Below, piece after piece: positions 1 through 10,576 of a stretch of DNA of 64,000 nucleotides. The notes under the pieces are model-generated. The model was given only the letters and a program-made list of their open reading frames with translations. It did not search any database and was not told where the DNA came from. The stretch is taken from positions 50,484,455 to 50,548,454 of the forward strand of contig CM019693.1 in the NCBI GenBank assembly GCA_009760885.1. The letters are read 5' to 3'. This DNA comes from Achatina immaculata. Lineage: Eukaryota; Mollusca; Gastropoda; Stylommatophora; Achatinidae. The translations under genes were made by a program, and so were the position numbers. Within the stretch, counting starts at the first letter, position 1, and each line of letters begins with the position of its first letter.

Positions 1-65
1 TAACAGACAACAAACAAATTAAACAAATGAACTTTTGGAAAGATTTCCAAGACTTGGAAAATGTT

Positions 66-71
66 TTTAAT
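66..71 (-). other. Possible poly(A) signal (ATTAAA)
   Basis: Minus-strand ATTAAA about 165 nt past the stop codon of the exon at 236-684. The two paralogous exons have AATAAA at a similar distance (about 155 nt), which supports this reading. A hexamer alone is weak evidence. Confidence 0.35.
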
Positions 72-235
72 TGTTTAAAAAATTGTGGTCCTGCTGTGAT
101 GACACAGAACTGAGTACACCAAATGTGCTGCAGCAAAATGATGTACCCGGTGAGATTCGTTGACTTGAGCAGGCGTGACATATGCTGTCAGTGACGGGCA
201 CGAGTTTGTTCGAGCTGAACACAAGCTGCCAACTT

Positions 236-684
236 TTAACCAAACAGGTTAGGTATTAAGAATGGGGCGGGGGTGGAGGCCTGCGATGTGCTGGCTGTCG
301 CTGGAAGCTGCAATATGCCGAGAAAAAATGGCGGCGGAGTGTTGCTGGATGGTTGGTTTATCTGTGGTTGTACTTCTTGCGGGGTGGTGTTTACTGTGGT
401 AGATGGTCCCTGAAGTAAAGTTACTGTAGATTCCACTGGGGTAGGTGGAGCAGCTGTACTGATACTGATTCCAGGGATAACCGTTGGTGTAGCAGGAGGA
501 AGTAACTGGTTGATAGCACACTTTACTGTGCAGAACATGGACTTGCAGACAACAGACTGAACAGAGCACACGATACTCAGAACTGGGATAATCTCTGAGA
601 CACACTCATCTCTGGTGTTGTCACAGTCAGTCTGGCACGGGGTCAGACAGGTGCACTCTCTCACGCACTTGGGGGTACACAAGC
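236..684 (-). CDS. Terminal exon of cysteine-rich secreted-type protein, paralogue 1
   Basis: The family is not recognised. The exon starts at a 3' splice site (tttcttcacccag) at 684 in phase 1 and runs about 148 codons to TAA at 236. The N-terminal half has 11 cysteines spaced C-x3-C-x3-C-x-C-x3-C-x3-C-x6-C-x11-C-x6-C-x4-C-x3-C, then a region rich in Thr, Ser and Pro (mucin-like) that ends in hydrophobic residues. Exactly the same spacing occurs in exons at 40520-40896 and 42259-42632. There is no in-frame ATG at the left edge of the cysteine block, as expected of a downstream exon; the signal-peptide exon is not adjacent. The role is unknown; a disulphide-rich extracellular protein is the inference. 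The real frame is well supported by family conservation and by the splice site. Confidence 0.7.
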
Positions 685-711
685 CTGGGTGAAGAAACCG
701 ATGTATTTTAC

Positions 712-910
712 AGACATGGCTTGTTTTAGTGTGGACATAACTAACAGTATTTGTCTAAAATAACGAGACATGGCTTGTTTCAGTGTGGACATAACTAACA
801 GTACTTGTCTAAAATAACAAGACATGGCGTGTTTCAGTGTGGAAATAACAAACAGTATTTGTCTAAAATAACGAGACATGGTTTGTTTTAGTGTGGACAT
901 AACTAACAGT
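712..910. repeat. 54-bp minisatellite, left part
   Basis: Units of 54 bp (acatggcttgttt...gtggacataactaacagt) repeat about four times. The array is cut by a LINE fragment and resumes at 1345. Confidence 0.9.
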
Positions 911-1344
911 CATCATCATCATCATGTGCCGTGCCGACTGGCGTTGGCTATTATGCTTCTCCAGAGTACCCGATCCTTCATGCAGGCCATCAGTTCAGTT
1001 GGTGATCTCCTCTCACACCATCCCGTCAGACTGTCCAGTATCATTTCTCTTGGTCTTCCTCTTGATCTTCTTCCTTCTATTTTTCCTGTTGTTATAATAT
1101 TTTCAATGCCCCCTCTTCTCATTGCATGTCCTATGAAAGTACATTGTCTCTCTCTTATCTTTTTGACAAGGTTTTTTTTTGGTCTCTCCAGCTCTTCTCA
1201 TACATTCTTCATTAGTTATTTTTGCTGTCCAGGGGATTCGCAACATTCTTCTAATAAACCACATTTCTGCTGCTTCCAATGATTTTTGTGCAGACTTGCC
1301 TATTGTCCATGATTCACTTCCATATAACAAGATAGGTTCAATAA
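911..1344 (-). mobile_element. 5'-truncated LINE 3' end (LINE-F)
   Basis: The minus strand encodes the C-terminal part of a non-LTR retrotransposon polymerase: a 'YGSESWT' motif, 'RRMLRIPWT', then after a frameshift the basic 'GRRSRGRPR' motif and the C-terminus. The element ends in a (GAT)n run next to the 3' end (911-925 on the plus strand). It is flanked by a 10-bp direct repeat, aactaacagt, at 901-910 and 1345-1354, so it is a genuine target-primed insertion into the 54-bp minisatellite. The frameshift and truncation make it inactive. Clade (RTE-like?) is uncertain. Confidence 0.82.
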
Positions 1345-1485
1345 AACTAACAGTGCTTGTCTAAAATAACAAGACATGGCTTGTTTCAGTGTGGCATAAC
1401 AAACAGTATTTGTCTAAAATAACAAGACATGGCTTGTTTCAGTGTGGACATAACTAACAGTACTTGTCTAAAATAACATAGGATA
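1345..1485. repeat. 54-bp minisatellite, right part
   Basis: Continuation of the array at 712-910 beyond the LINE insertion, about 2.5 further units. Confidence 0.88.
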
Positions 1486-1892
1486 AATCTTTCCATAAAC
1501 GCTGACAGGAAAAAAGTGGATACTAAATTATGTAACAGAATAAGACAGATAAATGTTTTGGATAAGGGAAAAAGACTAGTGTCCCCTGCAGAGAGCTAAT
1601 TTTGAAAACTTATAGGCTTGCCCAGCAAGCGAATCAGTGTTGTGAAGTTTGCACGTATTAATACACTCTGTGAACGAATTGGAAGATACGCACAGTAAAA
1701 GGACAGACGTGAAAAAATAACAGCTAAGACCGGCAAGGAAAGAAATACGGAATCAAGCAAGTTCCTCCTTCAGAGTTTGTATATTTTAGTTAGGTTATCG
1801 AAAATGTAGAGTTTTGGTTGTAGTCTCTGTCTCTTTGTTGGGAAATGAATAGAGTTGGTTAATCTGTCCCTTTTAGTACAGTTTTTTTATAG
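1486..1892. other. Unassigned intergenic sequence
   Basis: AT-rich single-copy DNA. I see no convincing reading frame, RNA gene or element end. Confidence 0.5.
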
Positions 1893-2171
1893 TTTTTATG
1901 ACCTCAGACCTGTCTCTTGAGCTTAACATGCAATATCAAACCTGTCTCTTGAGCTTAACACAAGATATAAAACCTGTCTCTTCAGTTTAATCACAAGATA
2001 TTAGATCTGTCTCTTGATCTTAATCACGAGATATCAAACCTGTCTATTGATCTTAATCACAAGATATTAGACCTGTCTCTTGATTTTAATCACAAGATAT
2101 TAGACATGTCTCTTGATTTTAATCACAAGATATCAAACCTGTTTCTTGAGCTTAATCACAAGATATTAGAC

Positions 2172-2229
<58 letters not shown>

Positions 2230-2325
2230 CTTGATCTTAATCACAAGATATTAGACATGTCTCTTAAGCGTAATCATAAGTTGTCAGACGTGTCTCTTGA
2301 GCATAGTCACAAGATGAATATTCTC
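1893..2325. repeat. 33-bp minisatellite
   Basis: About 12 units of agacctgtctcttgattttaa-type sequence with period about 33 bp, interrupted by a CT/TCTA microsatellite. Confidence 0.9.
2173..2230. repeat. (CT)n / (TCTA)n microsatellite
   Basis: A (CT)n run passes into (TCTA)n inside the 33-bp array. Confidence 0.95.
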
Positions 2326-3305
2326 TATTAATTTATGGTAACTGAGATAGTGTAGTAGTATATTAGAATAGGCACAGAGTGATCGGGAAAATCCTATCCT
2401 CTGGTTGTCGCTGGGTTAAAAAAAAAAGCACCGTGCGGCCCTTAACTAACAGACGACTTGATTACCAGACGACTTTAGGAGAGAGGAGAATTATGGAAAG
2501 AAACGGTTAGGACAGAGATGATAGAAGTTTTGATCAGAGTAGAAGTTTTTATGATAGGACTGTGATCAGTGTGAAACTATGTAGAACAGCTTGAATGATT
2601 TAGTCTGGTCAGCTTGACCAAGATGTTTGTGCTAGCTGTCATGGTACTACTGTCGAGATTTATTAGGACCAGTGGTTCTAAAAGTATGTCTGTGACTTTT
2701 GTGGAAATTCAGTGGCATGTTCATGACATTCAGTAAGTTTTACTTTTGTTATCATGTTGTTAGATTGCTGTTTGTCTGGGCGTGAATGTAGATCACTCAC
2801 TTCCCATATGGCAAACTTCTGTCTTGCTGGGTATGGAGCCTAACTGTACTTACTGTTTAACATTCTTCACCTCATGTCACTTATCATTAATACTCATTAA
2901 TAAAACTTTTTTGTACTTCACATCTTGTCAAATCATTACACGATGTTATCTGTATTTTTGTCTCAGAAATGTCAGAGGTTCTCATACTGTGCTGCTGTGA
3001 TCTAAGATGGAGCTGTGTGCCTGGGTGTGATCGTTTCTCTGTGTATATCAAAGAAACAGTTGCTTATACTATCAGATTCAACAGTCAGATGGACTATAAC
3101 TTACTCCACTTAAACTTATAAAGCAGTAGCACACACAATCTCGCTAACTTGTCACCACTTAAAAATAGTGATACTACTTCAATGTAGAATTTCAGTCTTC
3201 GATTTCACCTTTATAAGCAGAATATTCCCATTTCACTTTACATTTTTTTTGTATGCTTGTACTCAATCAAACAATGCGGGGTGCTGGGGAGGGGGGTGTT
3301 AGAAA
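2326..3305. other. Unassigned intergenic sequence
   Basis: No coding frame with codon bias, splice context or homology that I recognise. A short G-rich run lies at about 3278-3299. Confidence 0.5.
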
Positions 3306-3309
3306 ATCA

Positions 3310-3735
3310 GCTTTTGTAGGCGCTACTTCGTGGAGTTTTATATTGTCTCTTCTATGATGGAAGACACTTTTGTAAGCGCTACTTCATGGAGTGTTATATT
3401 GGCTCTTCTATGATGGAAGACACTTTTGTAAGCGCTACTTCGTGGAGTGTTATATTGGCTCTGCTATGATGGAAGACACTTTTGTAAGCGCTACTTCATG
3501 GAGTGTTATATTGGCTCTGCTATGATGGAAGACACTTTTGTAAGCGCTACTTCATGGAGTGTTATATTGGCTCTTCTATGATGGAAGACACTTTTGTAAG
3601 CGCTACTTCATGGAGTGTTATATTGGCTCTGCTATGATGGAAGACACTTTTGTAAGCGCTACTTCATGTAGTTTTGGAGTTTTTTATTGGATCTTCTATG
3701 ATGGAAAGACGTTTTTATAAGCCTTACTTCATTGT
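3310..3735. repeat. 56-bp minisatellite
   Basis: About seven units (acttttgtaagcgctacttc...) with period 56 bp. Terminal units are degenerate. Confidence 0.92.
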
Positions 3736-4290
3736 GTTTTATACTGGCTCATCTATGATGAAAAACAAAAACAATCAAAGAGACGTCATTTTTCTGCGGA
3801 CTAGAACACTAGAAACGTAATCTACACACTTTCATTTGTTGATGATAACTGGAGTTGTGCCGCACACGAAAGATAACATTGTTGTTACCTGAACCGCCAA
3901 CTGAAGGAGTTTAGATCAGTGTCACCACGTTAGTTTCCTGCTTCGTTCTGGCCGTGCAGTTCAGAAATATTTGTTCAAACAAGACTTATTCAAACATCTG
4001 TTTAGAGACTTTCAGCAGTCAAATGTGCTGACTGTCAGAGGAGTTGATACAATGTGGAAAAACTGCTCAAAAATGGGCGGTGTTTTAAAACTAGAAATGC
4101 TAAGCGAGAATATCTAATTTCCTGATCTATCGCTTGAATATTATGAATCAATTATAAGCCAGTAATTGAATTTGTGTTTGACAAACTATAATCTCCTACT
4201 ATCTTCTTTATTTATGTGCCTAGTCTTAGTTGAATGTAAGGCTCGAGCAAAAACATTTTGTAGGGTTGTTGCTAAGTTTGTTGAAACCAT
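3736..4290. other. Unassigned intergenic sequence
   Basis: Nothing recognisable on either strand. Confidence 0.45.
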
Positions 4291-4293
4291 TTC

Positions 4294-4385
4294 CTATAGT
4301 TTGTCTAGACATCGCCACACAAACAACAGACCTTACCTGTAGTTTGTCTAGACATCGCCAAACAAACAACAGAACTTACCTGCAG
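4294..4385. repeat. Two 43-bp direct repeats
   Basis: Unit tagtttgtctagacatcgcc followed by a CAAACAACAGA stretch and TTACCTG, present twice. Confidence 0.8.
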
Positions 4386-4469
4386 TCTCTGACTGAAAAA
4401 AGTGCTTATCTACTTATTCGTACCATGACTATTTTTGTGTACATAAACTGGATGAATTGTCGTCACTAT

Positions 4470-4880
4470 CTGCCTACCCTAACTAAGTCACTGAGTTTGT
4501 CTGCCTACCTTGACTAAGTCACTGAGTTTGTCTGCCTACCCTGAATAAGCCATTGAGTCTGTCTGCCTACCATGAATAAGCCACTGAGTTTGTCTGCCTA
4601 CCCTGAATATGCCACTGAGTTTGTCTGCCTACCCTGAATAAGCCATTGAGTCTGTCTGCCTACCATGAATAAGCCACTGAGTTTGTCTGCCTACCCTGAA
4701 TAAGCCATTGAGTCTGTCTGCCTACCATGAATAAGCCACTGAGTTTGTCTGCCTACCATGAATAAGCCACTGAGTTTGTCTGCCTACCATGAATATGCCA
4801 CTGAGTTTGTCTGCCTACCCTGAATAAGCCAGAGAGTTTGTCTGCCTACCCTGACTGAAGTACTGAGTTTGTTTGCATAT
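4470..4880. repeat. 31-bp minisatellite
   Basis: About 13 units of gtctgcctaccctgaataag plus CCACTGAGTTT. Confidence 0.93.
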
Positions 4881-5481
4881 CTTTAATGAAATGCTTGTCA
4901 TGTCTACATACCTTCAATAAACGACTTCAAGAAGGGTAGAGGTAAAATGTTCGCGAGTTTGCCACATTCTTGGTTGCAGCTCAGTAGGCATTCAAGGGCG
5001 CTGCTGGTGCTGAAGGTCAGAGTCAAGGCAAGCAGCGACAAAACTGTCAAGAAAGAGTTTCACAATGTCAAGTTTGTTAACAACTTGAGCACAGATTTTC
5101 CTGGGAAATGTCGACTATTAATTCTGGTGTCTACATTAATTCTGGTGTCTACATTAATTCTGGTGTCTACGTTTCCACATACACTCCAGTATTTGTTTCA
5201 GAAACTCACATTGCAATCAGAATTTTAGGACTTGCTGTAATCCACATCAGTTTCACATTTAACACCAACCCGTGATGAAAATAACTACAATAGTTCACGC
5301 AATCGGACAAAAGGCACTGACGCTGTCAGTTCTGACAGTCATCTCCTACCGGAAGTCCATCAGAAGTCATTAACTTGCTGGATTTATGTTACCAGACATG
5401 CTAAATTATTAGATACATATTGTTGTATTCTCTTGTCTCCTTCTTCATATACCTTTTAGTGCTGAGATGACACGTGGATTT
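4881..5481. other. Unassigned sequence with a short 18-bp triplication
   Basis: Three copies of attaattctggtgtctac lie at about 5116-5170. The open frame across this stretch shows no recognisable domain. Confidence 0.45.
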
Positions 5482-5581
5482 AGTGTAACAATTGTGTTAC
5501 CTTTTCCATGAAGATGTTATTTCTTATTTGGTCTCTTCTTGTCACTTTTAGTATTCTCCTTAAATATATCATTTCTGTCAT
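5482..5581 (-). pseudogene. LINE-B C-terminal fragment, left of nested insertion
   Basis: The minus strand reads TEMIYLRRI...KVTRRDQIRN, the conserved C-terminal segment of a LINE polymerase. It continues the frame found to the right of the composite element at 7601 ('AKHKRKTIMTEM'), with the 12-bp target duplication at the join. This shows that the composite inserted into LINE-B. The extent of the 3' end to the left is uncertain. Confidence 0.75.
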
Positions 5582-5825
5582 CTTCTTCTTCTTCTTCTTC
5601 GTTCACTTCTACCACCAAAAACCGCACTGTGAACCTACTGAATTCACGCCTGTGGTCCTCGTTAGGTCCCGTGGTCCCCTGTGTGGTCCAAAATAGACCA
5701 CACGAGTTCCACGAAAGGACCACAAGGGGTTCAGAGTATCACAGTGCTTTAGCCTGTATTCTTGGTGGGTCTCGGAAGCGGGATTGCGTGACACCGTGGT
5801 TTTCATTGCACCAGTTTGGTCTAGG

Positions 5826-6090
5826 GTTGGACTTTCTCACCGGAAGACCTCGACGTGTTTGGAATATCAGTGCATCCCCGCTGGGTGAGAGGCGTTAGCC
5901 CACCCAGGCCAGAGTTGGACTTTCTCACCGGAAAACCTCGACTTGTTTTGAGATACCCGTGTATCACCGCCGGGTGAGAGGTGGTTGCCCATCCAGTCCA
6001 GGGTTGGACTTTCTCACCGGAAAACCTCAGCGTGATTAGGATACGCAGACATCCCCGCCGGGTGAATGGTGGTTGCCTATCTAGACTTCC
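5826..6090 (-). repeat. Three ~90-bp hairpin subrepeats in composite body
   Basis: Each unit begins gttggactttctcaccgg and ends with a GGTGAG block, so CTCACC and GGTGAG can pair. An inner GATAC/GTATC stem is visible at 5952-5965. Equivalent units occur in the other two copies. Confidence 0.8.
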
Positions 6091-6199
6091 CTGGTCCAGT
6101 GTCTCCGACTTCAGCATTTTGCGGTCCTGGCCGCTACCCTTCCTAGTTGTGACCAGGATGGAGCTTTGGTCCAGGAGGACGAATCCTCGCCACTAGTGA

Positions 6200-6890
6200 C
6201 TTCTACCCCTGGGTTGAGCCGGTTTAGGCATTTCCCAGTATGGGCATGTTTGGGACGGGACCGACCTCTAGGGCAGAGGTACTGTGACATCCATAGCCTT
6301 CAAGATTCACCCCTGGTATGAGCCGGTTTAGGCAAAATTCACCAGTATGGGTGTTTATCAGGCGTTACCGACCTCTAGAGCGGAGGTGGCATGACATGTC
6401 TAGCCATCGAGTTCCACCCCTGGTGTGTGCCGGTTTAGGCATATTTCACCAGTGTAGGTGTATTTCGGACGTAGGCGGCCTCTAGAGCAGAGGTGCCGTG
6501 GTATAGCTCTCGTAGCGATACTACTGGACATACCAGGTTAAACTTCACTTTCCACCACCTTTTCCCATCGGCGCCGCACAGCAACCTTTATTTCTGCATT
6601 TACTTCCTTAACCGGAAGGAGCTTCACTCCACGCGCGGCATTTGAAAAGTCAAGCCAGCAGTGTCTTAACCTCTGGGACAAGCCGGTTCATGCATTTCAT
6701 CCGATATGACTGCACTCAGGACGTGGCCGACCTCCAGACCAGAGGTGCCGTGATTTGACTGTTTGCCTCGCTTTATTCTTTCAACCACCTGTTCCGCAGT
6801 GATGCTGCGCGGCAACCTCGTTTGCAAATTTCTTCATTGGCCGGGAAGAGCACCGCTCCACGCACGGCAGCTGAAGATCTCGCCAACAGC
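6200..6890 (-). repeat. ~105-bp subrepeats with ACCTCT/AGAGGT stem
   Basis: Four units carry gccggttta/catgca plus an inverted repeat acctctagagcagaggt (variants acctctagggcagaggt, acctccagaccagaggt). Two intercalated units carry the ccacctttt...cgcggcaacc...cacgc(a/g)cggca motif. Confidence 0.8.
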
Positions 6891-6892
6891 GA

Positions 6893-7114
6893 GTTTTGAA
6901 CTAATAAAAGCGCTCTTTCCACGAGGGTCGGAGCTTGGTAAGCATGTATTAGCTCTAGAATTGCCACAGTTATCCAAGTAGGATCGTGTCATCTAAGGAA
7001 CCTCGACTGATTTAATGAGCCATTCGCGGTTTCACCGTGAGACAGTGTGAACTTAGACATGCATGGCTTAATCTTTGAGACAAGCATATGACTACTGGCA
7101 GGATCAACCAGATA
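6893..7114 (-). rRNA. 18S rRNA 5' fragment (~222 nt) inside composite retroposon
   Basis: The reverse complement begins TATCTGGTTGATCCTGCCAG and continues through the invariant 5' domain of eukaryotic small-subunit rRNA (ATGCATGTCTAAG, CGCGAATGGCTCATTAAATC, AATTCTAGAGCTAATACATG) to GCGCTTTTATTAGTTCAAAA, where it stops abruptly at the element body. It is a fragment, not a functional rRNA gene: the remaining ~1.6 kb of 18S is absent. Confidence 0.95.
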
Positions 7115-7600
7115 GCTTTCTTCACCGAACCTTTGTCGGATATCTGCCGACAGACCGACCCGGGGCAAGGGAGACAGCGCTCTGCTCAGAGCGGATCCCT
7201 TTCGACCCCGGCGGCGTTTCATTTCCTTTAACCGGCGGGGGCGGCTCTCTCTGCTCTAATAGGCGGAAAAGAAAGCCTGGTCACCCACAAACAACACACG
7301 TTACATACTGCAGACCCGATACTCTTTGCGAGAGATGGGCCAATTTCGAGACCATCGGTCGACAAAACCGTACTACATCGTTATCACGAACCTGGCTGGC
7401 TAGCCGTTTACATGCTTCGCTCGACGGACAAACCACTTGCTTCTGCATCGAAACACCTTAACTCTCGCCGTCCGGGAAGGGAGCGAAAGCCTGTCTCCCC
7501 ACACACGGAACTCGAGAGCGCTTTTTCGCCAAAAGAACGCTCGGCCTGCGCAACAGCAACCGCCCGCGCTGTGCAGGTCGGCGCAGCTCTGCGCGGCTGA
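7115..7600 (-). other. Putative rDNA 5' external transcribed spacer
   Basis: This lies directly upstream of the 18S 5' end, where the pre-rRNA external spacer would be, and is shared with copy 2 at only a few percent divergence. The assignment rests on position only. The sequence is GC-rich relative to its surroundings. Confidence 0.6.
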
Positions 7601-8691
7601 CATTTCTGTCATGATGGTTTTCCTTTTGTGTTTGGCTTTTAGTGGCCAAGTCTAACAACGATAGCACAGAGTTGGGATGAAGTTTATGATGTCCAGTGTT
7701 CCTTTTGTTTGTTTGTTTCAGCTGTAATGTACTTGTTTTTTTCGATTATGGTGTCATTTATCCTGTGATCTGATTCGCTCTAACTCATTTGTTTTCAGTT
7801 TCGACAACGATCTTCTCATATAATCATATTTAACTACCCAGGTATATGAAATGCTTCACTTTTTCAATGGTTGGTTGTCTAGGAAAATCTTTGTTTGGAT
7901 TTCTTCTCTCACTATAGCCATGACTTCTGTTTTCTCAGCACTGATCTTCGTGTTGTGGCTTTTACATGCCCTTGCTAAATTATCCATGTTCTTCTGTTGT
8001 AAAATCTTCCTCTGATGTAGCTGTTAGTGTTTGGTTGTCAGCAAAAAGGAGTTCACTTGTGTCCACTTCTTGGGTACATCATCTGGGAGGTGTTGTTGGT
8101 TTGTCTGCAGTTCGGCTGTTGCGATGTTTTGTGGTGAAACATTTAATATATATATTCGTTTCTTTGCAGGTGTTGTCGCTGTATGTTACGAATAGTAAAG
8201 GAGATGATACACAGCCCTACCTCCGTCAGACTTTATGATGAATGGTTCAGAGTGAGCCACATTTGTTAGAACACTGACTGTTTTCATAAAGGCTTTTGCA
8301 TAGGTTGATCAGACGTGTACTAACTCCATAGCGCTGTAAGACTTCCCATAATCTGTCTACTCTATCAAATGGTTTTCCTTGATCTACGTAAGCTATGTGC
8401 AGTATCTGATCGTGTTCAACTGATTTATCTGTTAGTTGTCTTAGGGGAAGATGGCATCTGTACAGCTTCTTTTTTTTTTTCAAAATCCCATCTGAGTTTC
8501 GTTTAGCTGTGGTTCAATCACTGGTTGCAGTCTCTTGTCTTATCTTGCAGAATATTTGTCCAGTATGGCTTAGTATTGAGATTCCTCTACGTTGATTGCC
8601 GCGACATTGACTGCCTTGTTTCTTCCGTGAAGAAGCTTTTCTCCATTCCTGCGTTGTTTCTTGTTTTTCCCATGCCAAGTTACACAGTCTG

Positions 8692-8955
8692 TTAGGCCAA
8701 GCTGTTCTAGCCTCTTGCACACATCTGATAACACACAGAATCTATTAGGCCAAGCTGTTCTAGCATCTTGCACACATCTGATAACACACAGAGTCTGTTA
8801 GGCCAAGCTGTTCTAGCCTCTTGCACACATCTGATAACACACAGAGTCTATTAGGCCAAGCTGTTCTAGCATCTTGCACACATCTGATAACACACAGAGT
8901 CTGTTAGGCCAAGCTGTTCTAGCCTCTTGCACACATCTGATAACACACTGGGTAT
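8692..8955. repeat. 53-bp minisatellite derived from LINE-B RT coding
   Basis: Five units of ttaggccaagctgttctagc... with period 53 bp. On the minus strand the unit encodes 'CKRLEQLGLTDSVCYQM' directly after the RT motif PGCDGIPS, so the unit comes from the element itself. Because 53 is not divisible by three, the array frameshifts the RT. Confidence 0.88.
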
Positions 8956-9379
8956 TCCATCACATCCTGGAGTTTTGTTCATTGGAGCCTTTCTGGTGGT
9001 TTCTTTGATTTCAGCTTGCAGTATGTTTAGTTCCAGTTCCGTGGGGTCAGTTGTGTTACCATGGTGTTGACATGCCTCGGTGGTATATTGCTTAGCTTGT
9101 TGAAGTGTTGTCTCCACCTCTCTAGTACACACTCTGGTTCATCAACATCCTTCACAATCTCTGTTGGGTCAAAGTGCTCTGCTCGCTTTCTCATTGCACT
9201 GATCTTTTGTATAAAAGATTTTCATAGCTTTTCTGTGATTGTTGTTTAATGCTTCACTATATTCCTGCCATGATTTTATCTTTGCTCTTTTTTTTTTAAA
9301 GTCACTTAGAAGTCTTTCTGTGATTCAATATTCAGTGTCATCTTCCTCTTGCTTACTTCTCATCCATTATTTATATTTA

Positions 9380-9904
9380 TTTTGTTCTTCTTTTGCAATA
9401 TCTTTCAGCTCAGTATTCCACCAAGTTATTATTTTCATTTCTCTACCTCCTTTTTTTTCAAATACATGTTTCTTCTGCAGCTGCAAAATGCTTGTTTGGA
9501 ACAAGGTCCTCTTCCACTGATTTTGTTTCTATAGGTAAGTTTATGAAGAATTCTCTTATTTTCTTCTTTCACATTCTCTTCCCTGAGCTTGCTTAGTTTT
9601 ACTGTTCTGCTTGTCTTCTTGTGAGTTCTGTTATGGCTTTCCCTGTATGCTTTGATAGCCACTACTACTTCTTTATGGTTTGTACATGACCTCATCAATG
9701 ACTGACCTTTTCTCGTTGTTCCTTGCTAGTATGAAATTGATTTAGCTTCTGCAGATCAAATCATTCCATTTGTACCAGCTATATATTAGGAAGTTTCTGG
9801 CGTTTGAAGAGTGTATCAGTGATAAAAACATCATGCTGGCTGCACAGTTCTAGGAGTCTGCTACAGTTTTCATTTATAATGCACTGAAGCCACTGAGATT
9901 GTCT
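9380..9904 (-). repeat. Internal LINE-B duplication, copy A
   Basis: Nearly identical to 10577-11117 (offset 1197 bp). Both encode an 87-residue minus-strand frame with the 'HKEVVVAIKAYRESHNR' segment. Confidence 0.88.
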
Positions 9905-10556
9905 GTTACTTCTGTTCTACTTGTCCCCAGTCTTACATTGTCAGTGGATATCATGTTCTACTTGTTCCCAGTCTAACATTGTCAGTGGATGCCATGTTCT
10001 ACTTGTCCCCACTCTTACATTGTCAGTGGATACCATGTTCTACTTGTTCCCAGTCTTACATTGTCAGTGGATACCATGTTCTACTTGTTCCCAGTCTTAC
10101 ATTGTCAGTGGATGCCATGTTCTACTTGTTCCCAGTCTTACATTGTCAATGGATGCCATGTTCTACTTGTTCCCAGTCTTACATTGTCAGTGGATGCCAT
10201 GTTCTACTTGTCCCCAGTCTTACATTGTCAGTGGATACCATGTTCTACTTGTTCCCAGTCTTACATTGTCAGTGGATACCATGTTCTACTTGTCCCCAGT
10301 CTTACATTGTCAGTGGATACCATGTTCTACTTGTCCCCAGTCTTACATTGTCAGTGGATACCATGTTCTACTTGTCCCCAGTCTTACATTGTAAGTGGAT
10401 ACCATGTTCTACTTGTCCCCAGTCTTACATTGTCAGTGGATACCATGTTCTACTTGTTCCCAGTCTTACATTGTCAGTGGATACCATGTTCTACTAGTTC
10501 CCAGTCTTACATTGTCAGTTGATGCCATGTTCTACTTGTTCCCAGTCTTGCATTGA
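9905..10556. repeat. 42-bp minisatellite derived from LINE-B endonuclease coding
   Basis: About 15 units of ccatgttctacttgttccca... On the minus strand each unit encodes 'ARLGTSRTWHQLTM'-like residues that follow the endonuclease motif GDFN at its edge (10557-10580). The 42-bp period keeps all frames open, so the long open frames here are not genes. Confidence 0.9.
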
Positions 10557-10576
10557 AGTCCCCCATGATTATAACA

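Larger units (their letters stand above)
5582..7600 (-). mobile_element. Composite rRNA-headed retroposon, copy 1
   Basis: In minus-strand order: apparent rDNA external spacer (7600-7115), the first ~222 nt of 18S rRNA (7114-6893), a ~1.3-kb body of subrepeats, and a (GAA)n tail ending at 5582. A perfect 12-bp duplication, catttctgtcat, flanks it (5570-5581 and 7601-7612). A 3' simple-sequence tail plus target-site duplications is the hallmark of LINE-type target-primed integration. No protein of a retroelement is encoded, so it is non-autonomous. A second copy with the same 18S junction lies at 24327-26187, and one with the same body but another head at 16905-18222. Its 3' end (tgaacgaagaagaag) resembles that of the RNase H LINE at 56789-57603. 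Alternative explanation: DNA-level capture of rDNA, but the flanking duplications argue against that. Confidence 0.85.

Noticed and set aside
712..910. Regularly spaced repeats as a CRISPR array
   Set aside because: Here and in every other array, units are contiguous with no unique spacers, and the DNA is eukaryotic.
5539..7655. Short frames in the composite retroposon
   Set aside because: They run through 18S rRNA, spacer or hairpin subrepeats on either strand and show no domain.
9921..10522. Three overlapping plus-strand frames of 157-177 codons
   Set aside because: Artefact of the 42-bp array, which is derived from the opposite strand of a LINE endonuclease.
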